Below are positions 35,613-44,188 of a stretch of 64,000 bases of DNA, piece by piece. Position 1 is the stretch's first letter, and every line of letters starts with the position of its first letter. Source of the DNA: Rhizobium vallis. GTDB taxonomy: Bacteria; Pseudomonadota; Alphaproteobacteria; Rhizobiales; Rhizobiaceae. A program made the position numbers and the translations under genes. The notes below the pieces were generated by a model. That model saw only the letters and a program-made list of their open reading frames with translations, made no database searches and had not been told where the DNA came from. The stretch is from positions 151,846 to 215,845 of the forward strand of contig NZ_ML133697.1 of NCBI RefSeq assembly GCF_003985155.1, given 5' to 3'.

Positions 35613-35646
35613 TCCGGCCGGACGCCTCAAGCGCCGGCCGGATTTT
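35613..35646 (+). terminator. Terminator-like hairpin between rplR and rpsE
   Basis: TCCGGCCGG (35613-35621) and CCGGCCGGA (35634-35642) form a perfect 9-bp stem; the 12-nt loop can add CGC/GCG pairs. TTTT follows at 35643-35646. It sits inside the spc operon in a 130-bp gap. Confidence 0.7.
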
Positions 35647-35736
35647 CGCCGGACCGCGGCACTCTCCGAAAGGGGAGGCTGATGCGGTCCACATTTGTTT
35701 GCCGATTGCACCCGGAAAAGAAAAAGGAAGAGGACA

Positions 35737-36306
35737 ATGGCACAGGAAAGAAGGCCGCAGCGGGAAGACCGCCAGAGCCGTGAAGAGCGCGATAGCGAAT
35801 TCGTCGACAAGCTTGTCGCGATCAACCGCGTCGCCAAGGTCGTCAAGGGCGGCCGTCGTTTCGGTTTCGCAGCACTCGTCGTCGTTGGCGACCAGAAGGG
35901 CCGCGTCGGCTTCGGCCATGGCAAGGCACGTGAAGTGCCGGAAGCCATCCGCAAGGCAACCGAAGCCGCCAAGCGCGAACTGATCTTCGTACCGCTGCGT
36001 GACGGCCGTACGCTGCATCACGACGTTCATGGCCGCCATGGCGCCGGCAAGGTTCTGCTGCGTTCGGCCAAGGTCGGTACCGGCATCATCGCCGGCGGTC
36101 CGATGCGCGCCGTATTCGAAACGCTCGGCATGCACGACGTCGTCGCCAAGTCGACCGGTTCGTCGAACCCCTACAACATGGTTCGCGCCACCTTCGACGC
36201 TCTGAAGCACCAGGTTCACCCGAAGGACATCGCAGCTCAGCGTGGCATCAAGTATGCAACGTTGCAGGCTCGTCGTAGCGCCTCCGGCAACGCCTCTGAA
36301 GAATAA
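35737..36306 (+). CDS. rpsE: 30S ribosomal protein S5
   Basis: From the ATG at 35737 (MAQERRPQ), preceded by GGAAGAGGACA, the protein has 189 residues; an in-frame start at 35695 adds only a basic tail. The signature VVKGGRRFGFAALVVVGD and GHGKAREVPEAIRKA are intact. S5 contributes to decoding fidelity and mRNA entry. Confidence 0.97.
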   Translation: MAQERRPQREDRQSREERDSEFVDKLVAINRVAKVVKGGRRFGFAALVVVGDQKGRVGFGHGKAREVPEAIRKATEAAKRELIFVPLRDGRTLHHDVHGRHGAGKVLLRSAKVGTGIIAGGPMRAVFETLGMHDVVAKSTGSSNPYNMVRATFDALKHQVHPKDIAAQRGIKYATLQARRSASGNASEE

Positions 36307-36320
36307 GAGGAGTCTGACAG

Positions 36321-36530
36321 ATGGCCAAGGCTACCAAGAAGGCTGAAGCGAAGACCGTCACGATCGAACAGATCGGCAGCCCGATTCGCCGTCCGGATGT
36401 CCAGCAGCGTACGCTGATCGGTCTCGGACTGAACAAGATGCACCGTCGCCGCACGCTGGAGGACACTCCTTCCGTTCGTGGCATGATCCGTGCTGTCCAG
36501 CATCTCGTTCGCGTCGTCGACGAGAAGTGA
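36321..36530 (+). CDS. rpmD: 50S ribosomal protein L30
   Basis: This 69-residue protein has the L30 pattern IEQIGSPIRRPDVQQRTLIGLGLNKM-type core (from about residue 15) after a short Lys/Ala-rich N-terminus. AGAGGAGTCTGACAG precedes the ATG; rplO follows after 16 bp. Confidence 0.95.
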   Translation: MAKATKKAEAKTVTIEQIGSPIRRPDVQQRTLIGLGLNKMHRRRTLEDTPSVRGMIRAVQHLVRVVDEK

Positions 36531-36546
36531 GTCCGGAGTAACGCTC

Positions 36547-37023
36547 ATGAAACTCAATGAAATTAAAGATAACGAAGGCTCGACCCACAGCCGCAAGCGT
36601 CTTGGCCGTGGTATCGGCTCGGGCTCCGGCAAGACCGGTGGTCGCGGTGTAAAGGGTCAGAAGTCCCGTTCGGGCGTCGCCATCAACGGCTTCGAAGGCG
36701 GTCAGATGCCCATCTACCGTCGCCTGCCGAAGCGCGGCTTCAACAACATTTTCGCTTCCGATTTTGTTGTCGTGTCGCTCGGCCGTATCCAGGCAGCGAT
36801 CGATGCCGGCAAGCTCGACGCCAAGGCGACCGTTGACGCAGCTGCCCTGAAGGCAGCCGGTGTCATCCGCCGCCCGAAGGACGGCGTTCGTGTTCTCGCC
36901 GACGGCGAGCTCAAGGCCAAGATCACCATCGTCGTTGCAGGCGCCTCCAAGCCTGCCGTCGAGAAGATCGAAAAGGCCGGCGGCACCGTGACGCAGCTTT
37001 CGGCTCCGGCTGCAGCTGAATAA
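36547..37023 (+). CDS. rplO: 50S ribosomal protein L15
   Basis: From the ATG at 36547 (MKLNEIKDNEGS) the protein has 158 residues with the Gly/Arg-rich RLGRGIGSGSGKTGGRG region and GFEGGQMPIYRRLPKRG. TCCGGAGTAACGCTC precedes the start; the frame extension into rpmD is rejected. A strong terminator follows. Confidence 0.97.
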   Translation: MKLNEIKDNEGSTHSRKRLGRGIGSGSGKTGGRGVKGQKSRSGVAINGFEGGQMPIYRRLPKRGFNNIFASDFVVVSLGRIQAAIDAGKLDAKATVDAAALKAAGVIRRPKDGVRVLADGELKAKITIVVAGASKPAVEKIEKAGGTVTQLSAPAAAE

Positions 37024-37037
37024 TAATCTGATGATAT

Positions 37038-37069
37038 ATCGCCCGGGGTGCTTCACACCGGGCGATTTT
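37038..37069 (+). terminator. Rho-independent terminator between rplO and secY
   Basis: ATCGCCCGGGGTG (37038-37050) pairs with CACACCGGGCGAT (37054-37066) with one mismatch around CTT, followed by TTT. It lies 14 bp after rplO. Complete termination here would place secY-adk on a separate transcript. Confidence 0.85.
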
Positions 37070-37256
37070 GCTCCCATATGTGGGCCTCACAAAAACTTGG
37101 CTGGCGCGCCCGCGTCATGCCGGTAAGACTAAAACAAGGGTGAGGCATGGGGTTGCGCTGCAATCCGTCCCAATCCCGGTTTTGAATAATTTTCATACTG
37201 ATTCCGGGGCCGGCCTATCCCCTAGAGACGCCGGAATTGGTAGCGCGGAGAAACGC

Positions 37257-38597
37257 ATGGCTTCTGCAGCGGAACAATTGGCATCCAACCTCAATTTTTC
37301 GACCTTTGCCAAAGCCGAGGATTTGAAGAAGCGCCTGTGGTTCACACTGGCAGCTCTCCTCGTCTACAGGCTCGGTACCCATATTCCGCTTCCGGGCCTC
37401 AATCCCGAAGCCTATGCCCAGGCTTTCCGCGGCCAGGCAGGCGGCATTCTCGGCCTCTTCAATATGTTCTCGGGCGGCGCCGTGCAGCGCATGGCGATCT
37501 TCGCGCTCGGCATCATGCCCTATATCTCTGCTTCGATCATCGTGCAGCTCATGACCTCGGTCGTGCCGGCGCTCGAAAACCTCAAGAAGGAGGGCGAGCA
37601 GGGCCGCAAGATCATCAACCAGTACACCCGCTACGGCACCGTCATTCTTGGCGCGCTTCAGGCCTATGGCATCGCCGCCGGTCTTGAGAGCGGCCAGGGT
37701 CTCGTCGTCGAGCCGGGCTTGTTCTTCCGTGTTTCCACCGTCCTGACGCTGCTCGGCGGCACGATGTTCCTGATGTGGCTCGGCGAGCAGATCACCTCGC
37801 GCGGCATCGGCAACGGCATTTCGCTGATCATTTTCGCCGGTATCGCAGCCGGTCTGCCGACTGCTCTTGCCGGCACGCTCGAACTCGGCCGCACCGGTGC
37901 GCTGTCGACCGGCCTCATCCTGCTGGTCATCGTCGTCGCTATCCTCGTCATCGGCGTCATCGTCTTCGTCGAGCGTGCGCAGCGCCGCCTGCTGATCCAG
38001 TATCCGAAGCGCCAGGTCGGCAACCGCATGTTCCAGGGCGACACCTCGCACCTGCCGCTGAAGTTGAACACTTCAGGCGTCATCCCGGCGATCTTCGCAT
38101 CCTCGCTGCTGTTGCTGCCGGCAACGGTTGCAGGCTTTGCCAGCACGACGTCGATGCCCGCCTGGGCGACCTCCATCGTTGCAGCGCTTGGCCATGGTCG
38201 ACCGCTCTACATGGTTCTCTACGCGGCGCTGATCGCCTTCTTCGCCTTCTTCTATACGGCGATTGTCTTCAATCCGAAGGACACGGCCGACAATCTGAAG
38301 AAGCATGGCGGCTTCATTCCCGGCATCCGCCCGGGTGAACGTACTGCCGAATATATCGACTACGTGCTGACCCGCATCACGGTGATCGGCGCGATCTATC
38401 TTGTCTTCGTCTGCATCCTGCCGGAGATTCTGGTGTCGCAAACCGGCATCCCATTATCCCTTGGTGGGACTTCGCTTTTGATCGTGGTTAGCGTAACTCT
38501 TGATACGGTTGCACAGATCCAGGGTCACCTGATCGCGCAGCAATACGAAGGCCTGATCAAGAAATCGAAGTTGCGTGGAGGAAAGAGGGGGCGATGA
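37257..38597 (+). CDS. secY: Preprotein translocase subunit SecY
   Basis: This 446-residue, ten-span channel protein starts at the ATG at 37257 (MASAAEQLASN), with GCGGAGAAACGC upstream. A long in-frame extension to 37068 has no membrane-protein character and runs through the promoter region. The signatures PLPGLNPEAY and the C-terminal KSKLRGGKRGR are typical. It pairs with SecE (9637-9837) and overlaps adk by 4 nt (ATGA). The 233-bp upstream gap with a terminator implies its own promoter. Confidence 0.98.
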   Translation: MASAAEQLASNLNFSTFAKAEDLKKRLWFTLAALLVYRLGTHIPLPGLNPEAYAQAFRGQAGGILGLFNMFSGGAVQRMAIFALGIMPYISASIIVQLMTSVVPALENLKKEGEQGRKIINQYTRYGTVILGALQAYGIAAGLESGQGLVVEPGLFFRVSTVLTLLGGTMFLMWLGEQITSRGIGNGISLIIFAGIAAGLPTALAGTLELGRTGALSTGLILLVIVVAILVIGVIVFVERAQRRLLIQYPKRQVGNRMFQGDTSHLPLKLNTSGVIPAIFASSLLLLPATVAGFASTTSMPAWATSIVAALGHGRPLYMVLYAALIAFFAFFYTAIVFNPKDTADNLKKHGGFIPGIRPGERTAEYIDYVLTRITVIGAIYLVFVCILPEILVSQTGIPLSLGGTSLLIVVSVTLDTVAQIQGHLIAQQYEGLIKKSKLRGGKRGR

Positions 38598-39244
38598 GAC
38601 TTATCCTTTTGGGGCCGCCGGGCGCGGGTAAGGGAACCCAGGCCCAGCGGATCGTGGAAAAGCACGGCATTCCGCAGCTTTCCACGGGGGACATGCTGCG
38701 TGCAGCCGTTCAGGCTGGTACTGAAATCGGCAAGCGTGCCAAGGCCGTCATGGACGCCGGCAATCTGGTCTCTGACGAGATCGTCAATGCCATCGTTTCC
38801 GAGCGAATCGACCAGCCCGATTGCGCCAACGGTTTCATCCTCGACGGTTTTCCGCGCACGCTGGTGCAGGCGGATGCCACCGAGGCGATGCTGAAAGCCA
38901 AGGGGCTCGATCTTTCCGTCGTCATCGAATTCCGTGTCAATGACAAGGAACTGATCCGCCGCGTGGCAGGCCGTTACACCTGCGCCCAATGCGGCACGGT
39001 CTATCACGACTCGGACAAGGTCCCTGAAAAGGAAGGCGTTTGCGACAAGTGCGGCTCGACCCACTTCAAACGTCGCCCTGACGACAATGCCGAGACCATG
39101 ACCACGCGTCTGGAGGTCTACTACAAGGAAACTTCGCCGCTGATCGGCTACTACCACGCCAAGGGCAAACTCAGGTCCGTGGACGGCATGGCAGAGATCG
39201 ATCAGGTCACGGCCGAGGTCGAAAGCATTCTTTCCAAGCTTTAA
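38594..39244 (+). CDS. adk: Adenylate kinase, zinc-type LID
   Basis: This 216-residue enzyme interconverts ATP + AMP and 2 ADP. The P-loop GPPGAGKGT spans residues 7-15, the AMP site has STGDMLR (30-36), and GFPRT follows. The long LID carries four cysteines (Cys130, Cys133, Cys150, Cys153), predicting a structural zinc, common in Gram-positives and in rhizobia. Its ATG overlaps the secY stop, with GGAGGAAAGAGG upstream, so the two are coupled. Confidence 0.98.
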   Translation: MRLILLGPPGAGKGTQAQRIVEKHGIPQLSTGDMLRAAVQAGTEIGKRAKAVMDAGNLVSDEIVNAIVSERIDQPDCANGFILDGFPRTLVQADATEAMLKAKGLDLSVVIEFRVNDKELIRRVAGRYTCAQCGTVYHDSDKVPEKEGVCDKCGSTHFKRRPDDNAETMTTRLEVYYKETSPLIGYYHAKGKLRSVDGMAEIDQVTAEVESILSKL

Positions 39245-39465
39245 GGCTTTGAAAATAAACTTGGCGGAATGGTTGCTTTTCAGCAGTGATTCCGCTAAAC
39301 ACCGCGCCAACTCGCGACATTCCATGCGATCGGCGCGGATTTCCCAGGGAAGTCCGGGTGCGGTCGTTTTGACATGTTGCGGACGTAAATCTGAACGGGC
39401 GGTTCCAAAGACCGCATAACGAAGCCCACTTGCCGGATGGCAACTGGAATGCAAGGAGAACAGGC

Positions 39466-39834
39466 GTGGCACGTATCGCTGGCGTCAACATCCCGACTGC
39501 GAAGCGCGTTGTCATCGCGCTGACCTACATTCACGGGATCGGTCCGAAATTCGCACAGGAAATCGTCGAGAAGGTCGGTATCCCGGCTGAACGTCGTGTG
39601 CATCAGCTGACGGACGCAGAAGTCCTTCAGATCCGTGAAGCCATCGACCGCGACTATCAGGTCGAAGGTGACCTTCGTCGCGATACCGCGATGAACATCA
39701 AGCGTCTGATGGACCTCGGCTGCTACCGCGGCCTGCGTCATCGCCGTGGCCTTCCGGTCCGCGGTCAGCGCACGCACACCAATGCCCGCACCCGCAAGGG
39801 CCCGGCAAAGGCTATCGCTGGTAAGAAGAAGTAA
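39466..39834 (+). CDS. rpsM: 30S ribosomal protein S13
   Basis: The GTG at 39466, after AAGGAGAACAGGC, gives a 122-residue protein starting with the canonical ARIAGVNIP. It contains RHRRGLPVRGQRTHTNARTR, the tRNA/16S contact. It opens the alpha operon after a 221-bp gap. That gap has a perfect TTGACA at 39369-39374 but only a weak -10 at 17-bp spacing. Confidence 0.97.
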   Translation: MARIAGVNIPTAKRVVIALTYIHGIGPKFAQEIVEKVGIPAERRVHQLTDAEVLQIREAIDRDYQVEGDLRRDTAMNIKRLMDLGCYRGLRHRRGLPVRGQRTHTNARTRKGPAKAIAGKKK

Positions 39835-39855
39835 TTTCCGGGAAACCGGAGTAGG

Positions 39856-39884
39856 GAGGCTGGCGGTCTGCGCCGGCCTCTTTT
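39856..39884 (+). terminator. Terminator-like hairpin between rpsM and rpsK
   Basis: GAGGCTGGCG (39856-39865) pairs with CGCCGGCCTC (39871-39880) with one G-U pair around GTCTG, followed by TTTT. It lies 21 bp after rpsM, inside the alpha operon. Confidence 0.75.
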
Positions 39885-39967
39885 GAGTTTGGAGCGGGAC
39901 CATATGGGCGCCGTTCCGGTGTAGCCGCTGGCATTACGGCGGTGAAGAGATCAACGAAAGGAATACC

Positions 39968-40357
39968 ATGGCTAAGGAAGCCGTCCGCGTTCGCCGTCGC
40001 GAGCGCAAGAATATCTCGTCGGGTGTCGCTCACGTCAACTCGACCTTCAACAACACGATGATCACCATCACGGATGCGCAGGGCAATGCGATTGCCTGGT
40101 CGTCGGCTGGCGCCAAGGGCTTCAAGGGCTCGCGCAAGTCGACCCCGTTCGCTGCCCAGATCGCTGCCGAAGACTGCGCCAAGAAGGCTCAGGAGCACGG
40201 CATGAAGTCGCTGGAAGTCGAAGTCTGCGGCCCGGGTTCGGGTCGTGAATCGGCTCTGCGCGCGCTCCAGGCTGCAGGTTTCATGATCACGTCCATCCGC
40301 GACGTGACCCCGATCCCGCACAATGGCTGCCGTCCGCGCAAGAAGCGCCGCGTCTGA
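39968..40357 (+). CDS. rpsK: 30S ribosomal protein S11
   Basis: This 129-residue platform protein has the signature GVAHVNSTFNNTMITITD and the C-terminal DVTPIPHNGCRPRKKRRV. GAAAGGAATACC precedes the ATG. It is 133 bp after rpsM and 97 bp before rpoA. No rpsD lies between rpsK and rpoA, which is normal for alphaproteobacteria. Confidence 0.97.
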   Translation: MAKEAVRVRRRERKNISSGVAHVNSTFNNTMITITDAQGNAIAWSSAGAKGFKGSRKSTPFAAQIAAEDCAKKAQEHGMKSLEVEVCGPGSGRESALRALQAAGFMITSIRDVTPIPHNGCRPRKKRRV

Positions 40358-40370
40358 TCATCGCTCTCGT

Positions 40371-40404
40371 CACTGGTGAGCGCCTTCGCGCTCCCGGTGG
40401 TTTT
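40371..40404 (+). terminator. Terminator-like hairpin between rpsK and rpoA
   Basis: CACTGG-T-GAGCGC and GCGCTC-CCGGTG form a 12-bp stem with one bulge and a CTTC loop, followed by GTTTT. It begins 13 bp after the rpsK stop. Confidence 0.65.
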
Positions 40405-40454
40405 CAAGCTCGGTTGCCACGATTGGATGGTGGCAACGAACGGAAGGCAAACTC

Positions 40455-41465
40455 ATGATTCAGAAGAACTGGCAGGAACTGATCAAGCCGAACAAGGTGG
40501 AGTTCTCCTCGAGCTCGCGCACCAGGGCGACGCTTGTTGCCGAACCGCTGGAGCGCGGCTTCGGCCTCACCCTCGGCAACGCGCTTCGCCGCGTTCTGCT
40601 CTCCTCGCTGCGCGGTGCTGCCGTCACGGCGGTGCAGATCGACGGCGTGCTGCATGAATTCTCCTCGATTCCGGGCGTCCGCGAAGACGTGACGGACATC
40701 GTGCTCAACATCAAGGAAATCGCCATCAAGATGGATGGCGACGACGCAAAGCGCATGGTCGTGCGCAAGCAGGGCCCGGGCGTTGTCACGGCTGGCGACA
40801 TCCAGACGGTCGGCGATATCGAAATCCTCAACCCCGAGCATGTCATCTGCACGCTCGATGAGGGCGCCGAAATCCGCATGGAATTCACCGTCAACAACGG
40901 CAAGGGTTACGTTCCGGCCGAACGCAATCGTGCGGAAGATGCTCCGATCGGTCTCATCCCGGTCGACAGCCTCTATTCGCCGGTCAAGAAGGTGTCCTAC
41001 AAGGTTGAAAATACCCGCGAAGGACAGGTTCTCGACTACGACAAGCTGAACATGACCATCGAAACCGATGGCTCGATCACCGGCGAAGACGCCGTCGCTT
41101 TTGCGGCGCGCATCCTCCAGGATCAGCTTGGCGTCTTCGTCAACTTCGACGAGCCGCAGAAGGAAACCGAAGAGGAAGCAGTCACCGAACTCGCTTTCAA
41201 CCCGGCTCTCCTCAAGAAGGTGGACGAACTCGAACTGTCGGTCCGTTCGGCAAACTGCCTGAAGAACGACAATATCGTCTACATCGGCGACCTCATTCAG
41301 AAGACCGAAGCAGAAATGCTCCGCACACCGAATTTTGGTCGCAAGTCGCTGAACGAAATCAAGGAAGTTCTCGCTTCCATGGGCCTGCACCTCGGCATGG
41401 AAGTGCCGGCATGGCCGCCCGAGAACATCGAAGATCTCGCCAAGCGTTACGAAGACCAGTACTGA
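40455..41465 (+). CDS. rpoA: DNA-directed RNA polymerase subunit alpha
   Basis: This 336-residue protein has the N-terminal assembly domain (LTLGNALRRVLLSSLRG, about residues 40-56), an acidic linker (QKETEEEAV) and the C-terminal DNA-binding domain with SVRSANCLKND, which holds the equivalent of E. coli Arg265 for UP-element contact. CGGAAGGCAAACTC precedes the ATG. A hairpin separates it from rplQ. Confidence 0.98.
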   Translation: MIQKNWQELIKPNKVEFSSSSRTRATLVAEPLERGFGLTLGNALRRVLLSSLRGAAVTAVQIDGVLHEFSSIPGVREDVTDIVLNIKEIAIKMDGDDAKRMVVRKQGPGVVTAGDIQTVGDIEILNPEHVICTLDEGAEIRMEFTVNNGKGYVPAERNRAEDAPIGLIPVDSLYSPVKKVSYKVENTREGQVLDYDKLNMTIETDGSITGEDAVAFAARILQDQLGVFVNFDEPQKETEEEAVTELAFNPALLKKVDELELSVRSANCLKNDNIVYIGDLIQKTEAEMLRTPNFGRKSLNEIKEVLASMGLHLGMEVPAWPPENIEDLAKRYEDQY

Positions 41466-41472
41466 GAAAACA

Positions 41473-41498
41473 AAAGGCAGGCTCTTTCGGCTGCCTTT
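41473..41498 (+). other. Intercistronic hairpin between rpoA and rplQ
   Basis: AAAGGCAG and CTGCCTTT pair perfectly around a 10-nt loop, 8 bp after rpoA. The T-run is only TTT inside the stem end, so this is a weak terminator or a processing site. Confidence 0.5.
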
Positions 41499-41588
41499 CC
41501 CCGTCAAACAGCAGGCAGATCGCCTGCATGTGCCAGGAAACGGCAGGCCCGCTTAGTGTCAAGGGCACTGCATTAAAGGAGAATAGCA

Positions 41589-42011
41589 ATGCGCCACGGT
41601 AAAGCCGGCCGCAAGCTGAATAGAACTGCAAGCCACCGCAAGGCGATGTTCGCCAACATGGCGGTTTCGCTGATTACCCACGAGCAGATCGTCACGACCC
41701 TGCCGAAGGCCAAGGAAATCCGTCCGATCGTCGAGAAGCTCGTCACGCTCGGCAAGCGCGGTGACCTGCATGCTCGCCGTCAGGCGATCTCGCAGATCCG
41801 CGACGCCGCCGTCGTTTCGAAGCTGTTCGACACGATCGCAACGCGCTACGCCACCCGCAACGGCGGCTATCTGCGTATCATGAAGGCCGGCTTCCGCCAG
41901 GGCGACAATGCCGCCATGGCCGTTGTCGAATTCGTTGACCGCGACACCTACGCCAAGGGCGCTGCCGACAAGGCTCGCGTCGCTGCCGAAGAGCAGGCCG
42001 TCGCCGCCTAA
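41589..42011 (+). CDS. rplQ: 50S ribosomal protein L17
   Basis: This 140-residue protein has the start MRHGKAGRKLNRTASHRKAM and a short C-terminal Ala-rich extension. It lies at the tunnel exit. AAAGGAGAATAGCA precedes the ATG. It ends the alpha operon. Confidence 0.97.
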   Translation: MRHGKAGRKLNRTASHRKAMFANMAVSLITHEQIVTTLPKAKEIRPIVEKLVTLGKRGDLHARRQAISQIRDAAVVSKLFDTIATRYATRNGGYLRIMKAGFRQGDNAAMAVVEFVDRDTYAKGAADKARVAAEEQAVAA

Positions 42012-42036
42012 GATTTTCCGCTTCGCCGGAAACAGG

Positions 42037-42065
42037 ACAGCCGGGCTGCAAAGCCCGGCTGTTTT
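42037..42065 (+). terminator. Rho-independent terminator of the alpha operon
   Basis: ACAGCCGGGCT (42037-42047) and AGCCCGGCTGT (42052-42062) pair perfectly around GCAA, followed by TTT. It lies 25 bp after rplQ. Confidence 0.93.
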
Positions 42066-42142
42066 CGTTTGTGACTTGGCCGGCGACCGACCTGCTTATG
42101 ATGCATATCTGCACTTTAGGCCGCCAATCGGTCGAGATCGTG

Positions 42143-42574
42143 ATGGGACAGACTCAATTGCGTGAAATCATTCAAGCCCGGTCTCGACCGCAGCTCCTTC
42201 GTTTTGCCGCCCTGCTTCTCGTCATCGTCCTCGGACTGGCGCTCAGGCGCTTCGGCTACGCGGTCGATCTGCCGTTTATTGTTGTCAAATACGGCGGATC
42301 TGCCCTGTGGGGAGCGATGGTCTATCTGCTGCTGGCGCTGTTTTTCGGCAGATTGCGGCCCACGGCAATTGCCGTCATGGCGCTCGTCGTGGCGATTTCA
42401 GTCGAATTGTTCCGGCTCTATCACACGCCATGGCTCGACGCGTTTCGGTTGACCACTGCGGGCGCGCTGCTGCTCGGCCGTATATTTTCGCTCTGGAACA
42501 TGCTGGCCTATACGATTGGAATAGCCATGGCCTGCATGTTCGATCCGGCGCGTCCGGCAACGCGTCCTCTGTGA
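42143..42574 (+). CDS. DUF2809 family membrane protein
   Basis: From the ATG at 42143 (MGQTQLREII) the protein has 143 residues with four predicted transmembrane helices. The pattern VVKYGGSALWGAMVY and ELFRLYHTPWLDAFRLTTAGALLLGRIF fits DUF2809, a family of unknown function. A frame extension to 42071 begins within a few bases of the rplQ terminator and is unlikely. It converges on msrQ with a 10-bp gap. Confidence 0.75.
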   Translation: MGQTQLREIIQARSRPQLLRFAALLLVIVLGLALRRFGYAVDLPFIVVKYGGSALWGAMVYLLLALFFGRLRPTAIAVMALVVAISVELFRLYHTPWLDAFRLTTAGALLLGRIFSLWNMLAYTIGIAMACMFDPARPATRPL

Positions 42575-42584
42575 TAACCAATCC

Positions 42585-43241
42585 TCACGGGGCTGGAGCC
42601 ACCGCCCGCTGGCGCAGCCGGCCGTGCTCCTTCTTCCGGCTGCGCGCGATCGGCCGGTAGGAGCGGTAGAGGATGAGCGCGATCATCAGGCCGACATAGA
42701 TATATTGCTCGAGGTTGAGGAGCTTGGTCGAGAGCGCGAAATGCAGCGCCCCGCAGGCGGCGATGATGTAGACGAGGCGGTGCAGCCAGATCCAGTTCTT
42801 GCCGAGGCCGCGGATCGAATAATTGTTGGATGTCACCGCCAGCGGAATGAGCATCGCCAGCCCTGCCATCCCGAACATGATGAAGGGACGCTTCAGCACG
42901 TCGTTGACGACAGCTTGAATATCCATCGCCTGGTCGAGCACCATGTAGACGGTGAAATGCATCAGCGCATAGTAGAACGTCAGCAGGCCCAGCGCGCGGC
43001 GATAGCGCAGATAGTTCCAGCCGAAAAGTTCGCGGGCAGGGGAGACGGCAAGTGTTGCGATCAGGAAACGGATGGTCCAGAGGCCGAGCAAGAGCTCGAA
43101 GGTCTTGACAGGATCCGCACCCAGCTGATCGGTCGCGCCGAGATAGAAGGTCCAGGCCGCAGGCACGAGCCCGACGACATAAAGCAGCCAGACGGAGGCG
43201 GGCTGCCAACGCTTGGGGATGGCGAGCGACAGTTCCGCCAT
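42585..43241 (-). CDS. msrQ: Heme-binding membrane subunit MsrQ (YedZ)
   Basis: From the ATG at 43241 (MAELSLAIPKRW) the protein has 218 residues and about six membrane helices of the ferric-reductase type. Candidate heme histidines occur in ALMHFTVYM, WLHRLVYI and GALHFALS. MsrQ passes electrons from the quinone pool or flavin to periplasmic MsrP. Its ATG shares one base with the msrP stop (TGATG), so translation is coupled. A frame extension to 43520 lies in msrP and is rejected. Confidence 0.93.
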   Translation of the reverse strand: MAELSLAIPKRWQPASVWLLYVVGLVPAAWTFYLGATDQLGADPVKTFELLLGLWTIRFLIATLAVSPARELFGWNYLRYRRALGLLTFYYALMHFTVYMVLDQAMDIQAVVNDVLKRPFIMFGMAGLAMLIPLAVTSNNYSIRGLGKNWIWLHRLVYIIAACGALHFALSTKLLNLEQYIYVGLMIALILYRSYRPIARSRKKEHGRLRQRAVAPAP

Positions 43242-44188
43242 CAGTAATTCGCCTTCAGATCCATGCCGGTATAGAGGCCCGCCACTTCGTCCGCATAGCC
43301 GTTGAAGGGCAGGGTGGGGTGGCGGCTCGCGCCGAAGAAGCCGCTTTCGCCGATCCGCCGTTCGGTGGCCTGGCTCCAGCGTGGATGGTCGACGGCTGGA
43401 TTGACGTTGGCATAGAAGCCGTATTCCTGGGCATTGGTCACCTGCCAGGTGTTCTTCGGCTGCTGGTCGGTGAGCGTGATCCTGACGATCGACTTGATAC
43501 CCTTGAAACCGTATTTCCACGGCACCACAAGGCGGATCGGCGCGCCATTCTGGTTCGGCAGCGTTTCGCCATAGAGCCCAACGGCAAGCAGGGTCAGCGG
43601 ATGGCGTGCCTCGTCCAGGCGCAGCCCCTCGATATAAGGCCAGTCGAGCGATTGGAAGAAACCTTTCTGCCCCGGCATTTCCTCCGGCCGCACGACGGTT
43701 TCGAAGGCGACGTATTTGGCGCTGCCGAGCGGCTCCACCTTATCGAGCAGCGAAGCCAGCGGGAAGCCGTTCCAGGGGATGACCATCGACCAGGCCTCGA
43801 CGCAGCGCATCCGGTAAGTGCGCTCCTCGATCGGGAATTCCTTCATCAGCGCTTCGACGTCGAAGGTGCCGGGCTTGTTGACCATGCCGTCGACTTTGAT
43901 CGTCCAGGGCAGCGGCTTGAAATTGCCGGAATGAGCGGCGGGATCGCCCTTGTCGAGGCCGAACTCATAGAAATTATTGTAGGTCGTGATGTCCTTGAGC
44001 GGCGTCGTCTTCTCATCGACCTTGTACTTGCTCTCGACGGCGGAAAGCTCGGCCGCGCTCGCCTTGCCGGCTCCGTAGAGCGCCATGGCGCCAAGTGCTG
44101 CAGCGCCCAGGAATTCGCGGCGGCGCACATAGATCTGTCGCGGCGTAATCTCAGACGAGGCGATCTTTGGTGGGCGATGGGCTGGCAT
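43241..44188 (-). CDS. msrP: Periplasmic methionine sulfoxide reductase MsrP (molybdopterin enzyme)
   Basis: This 315-residue protein has a twin-arginine signal (RRREFLGAAALGAMAL, residues 22-37) and a sulfite-oxidase-fold Moco domain with the metal-ligating Cys129 in YRMRCVEAWSM. It reduces oxidised Met in periplasmic proteins together with MsrQ. A perfect GGAGG lies 8-12 bases before the ATG at 44188. A TATAAT on the minus strand (44221-44216) is a likely -10, but no matching -35 is seen. Confidence 0.95.
   Translation of the reverse strand: MPAHRPPKIASSEITPRQIYVRRREFLGAAALGAMALYGAGKASAAELSAVESKYKVDEKTTPLKDITTYNNFYEFGLDKGDPAAHSGNFKPLPWTIKVDGMVNKPGTFDVEALMKEFPIEERTYRMRCVEAWSMVIPWNGFPLASLLDKVEPLGSAKYVAFETVVRPEEMPGQKGFFQSLDWPYIEGLRLDEARHPLTLLAVGLYGETLPNQNGAPIRLVVPWKYGFKGIKSIVRITLTDQQPKNTWQVTNAQEYGFYANVNPAVDHPRWSQATERRIGESGFFGASRHPTLPFNGYADEVAGLYTGMDLKANY

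Noticed and set aside
37068..37256. N-terminal extension of SecY by 63 residues
   Set aside because: It starts at the foot of the terminator, has no SecY homology or ribosome site, and the ATG at 37257 gives the normal length.
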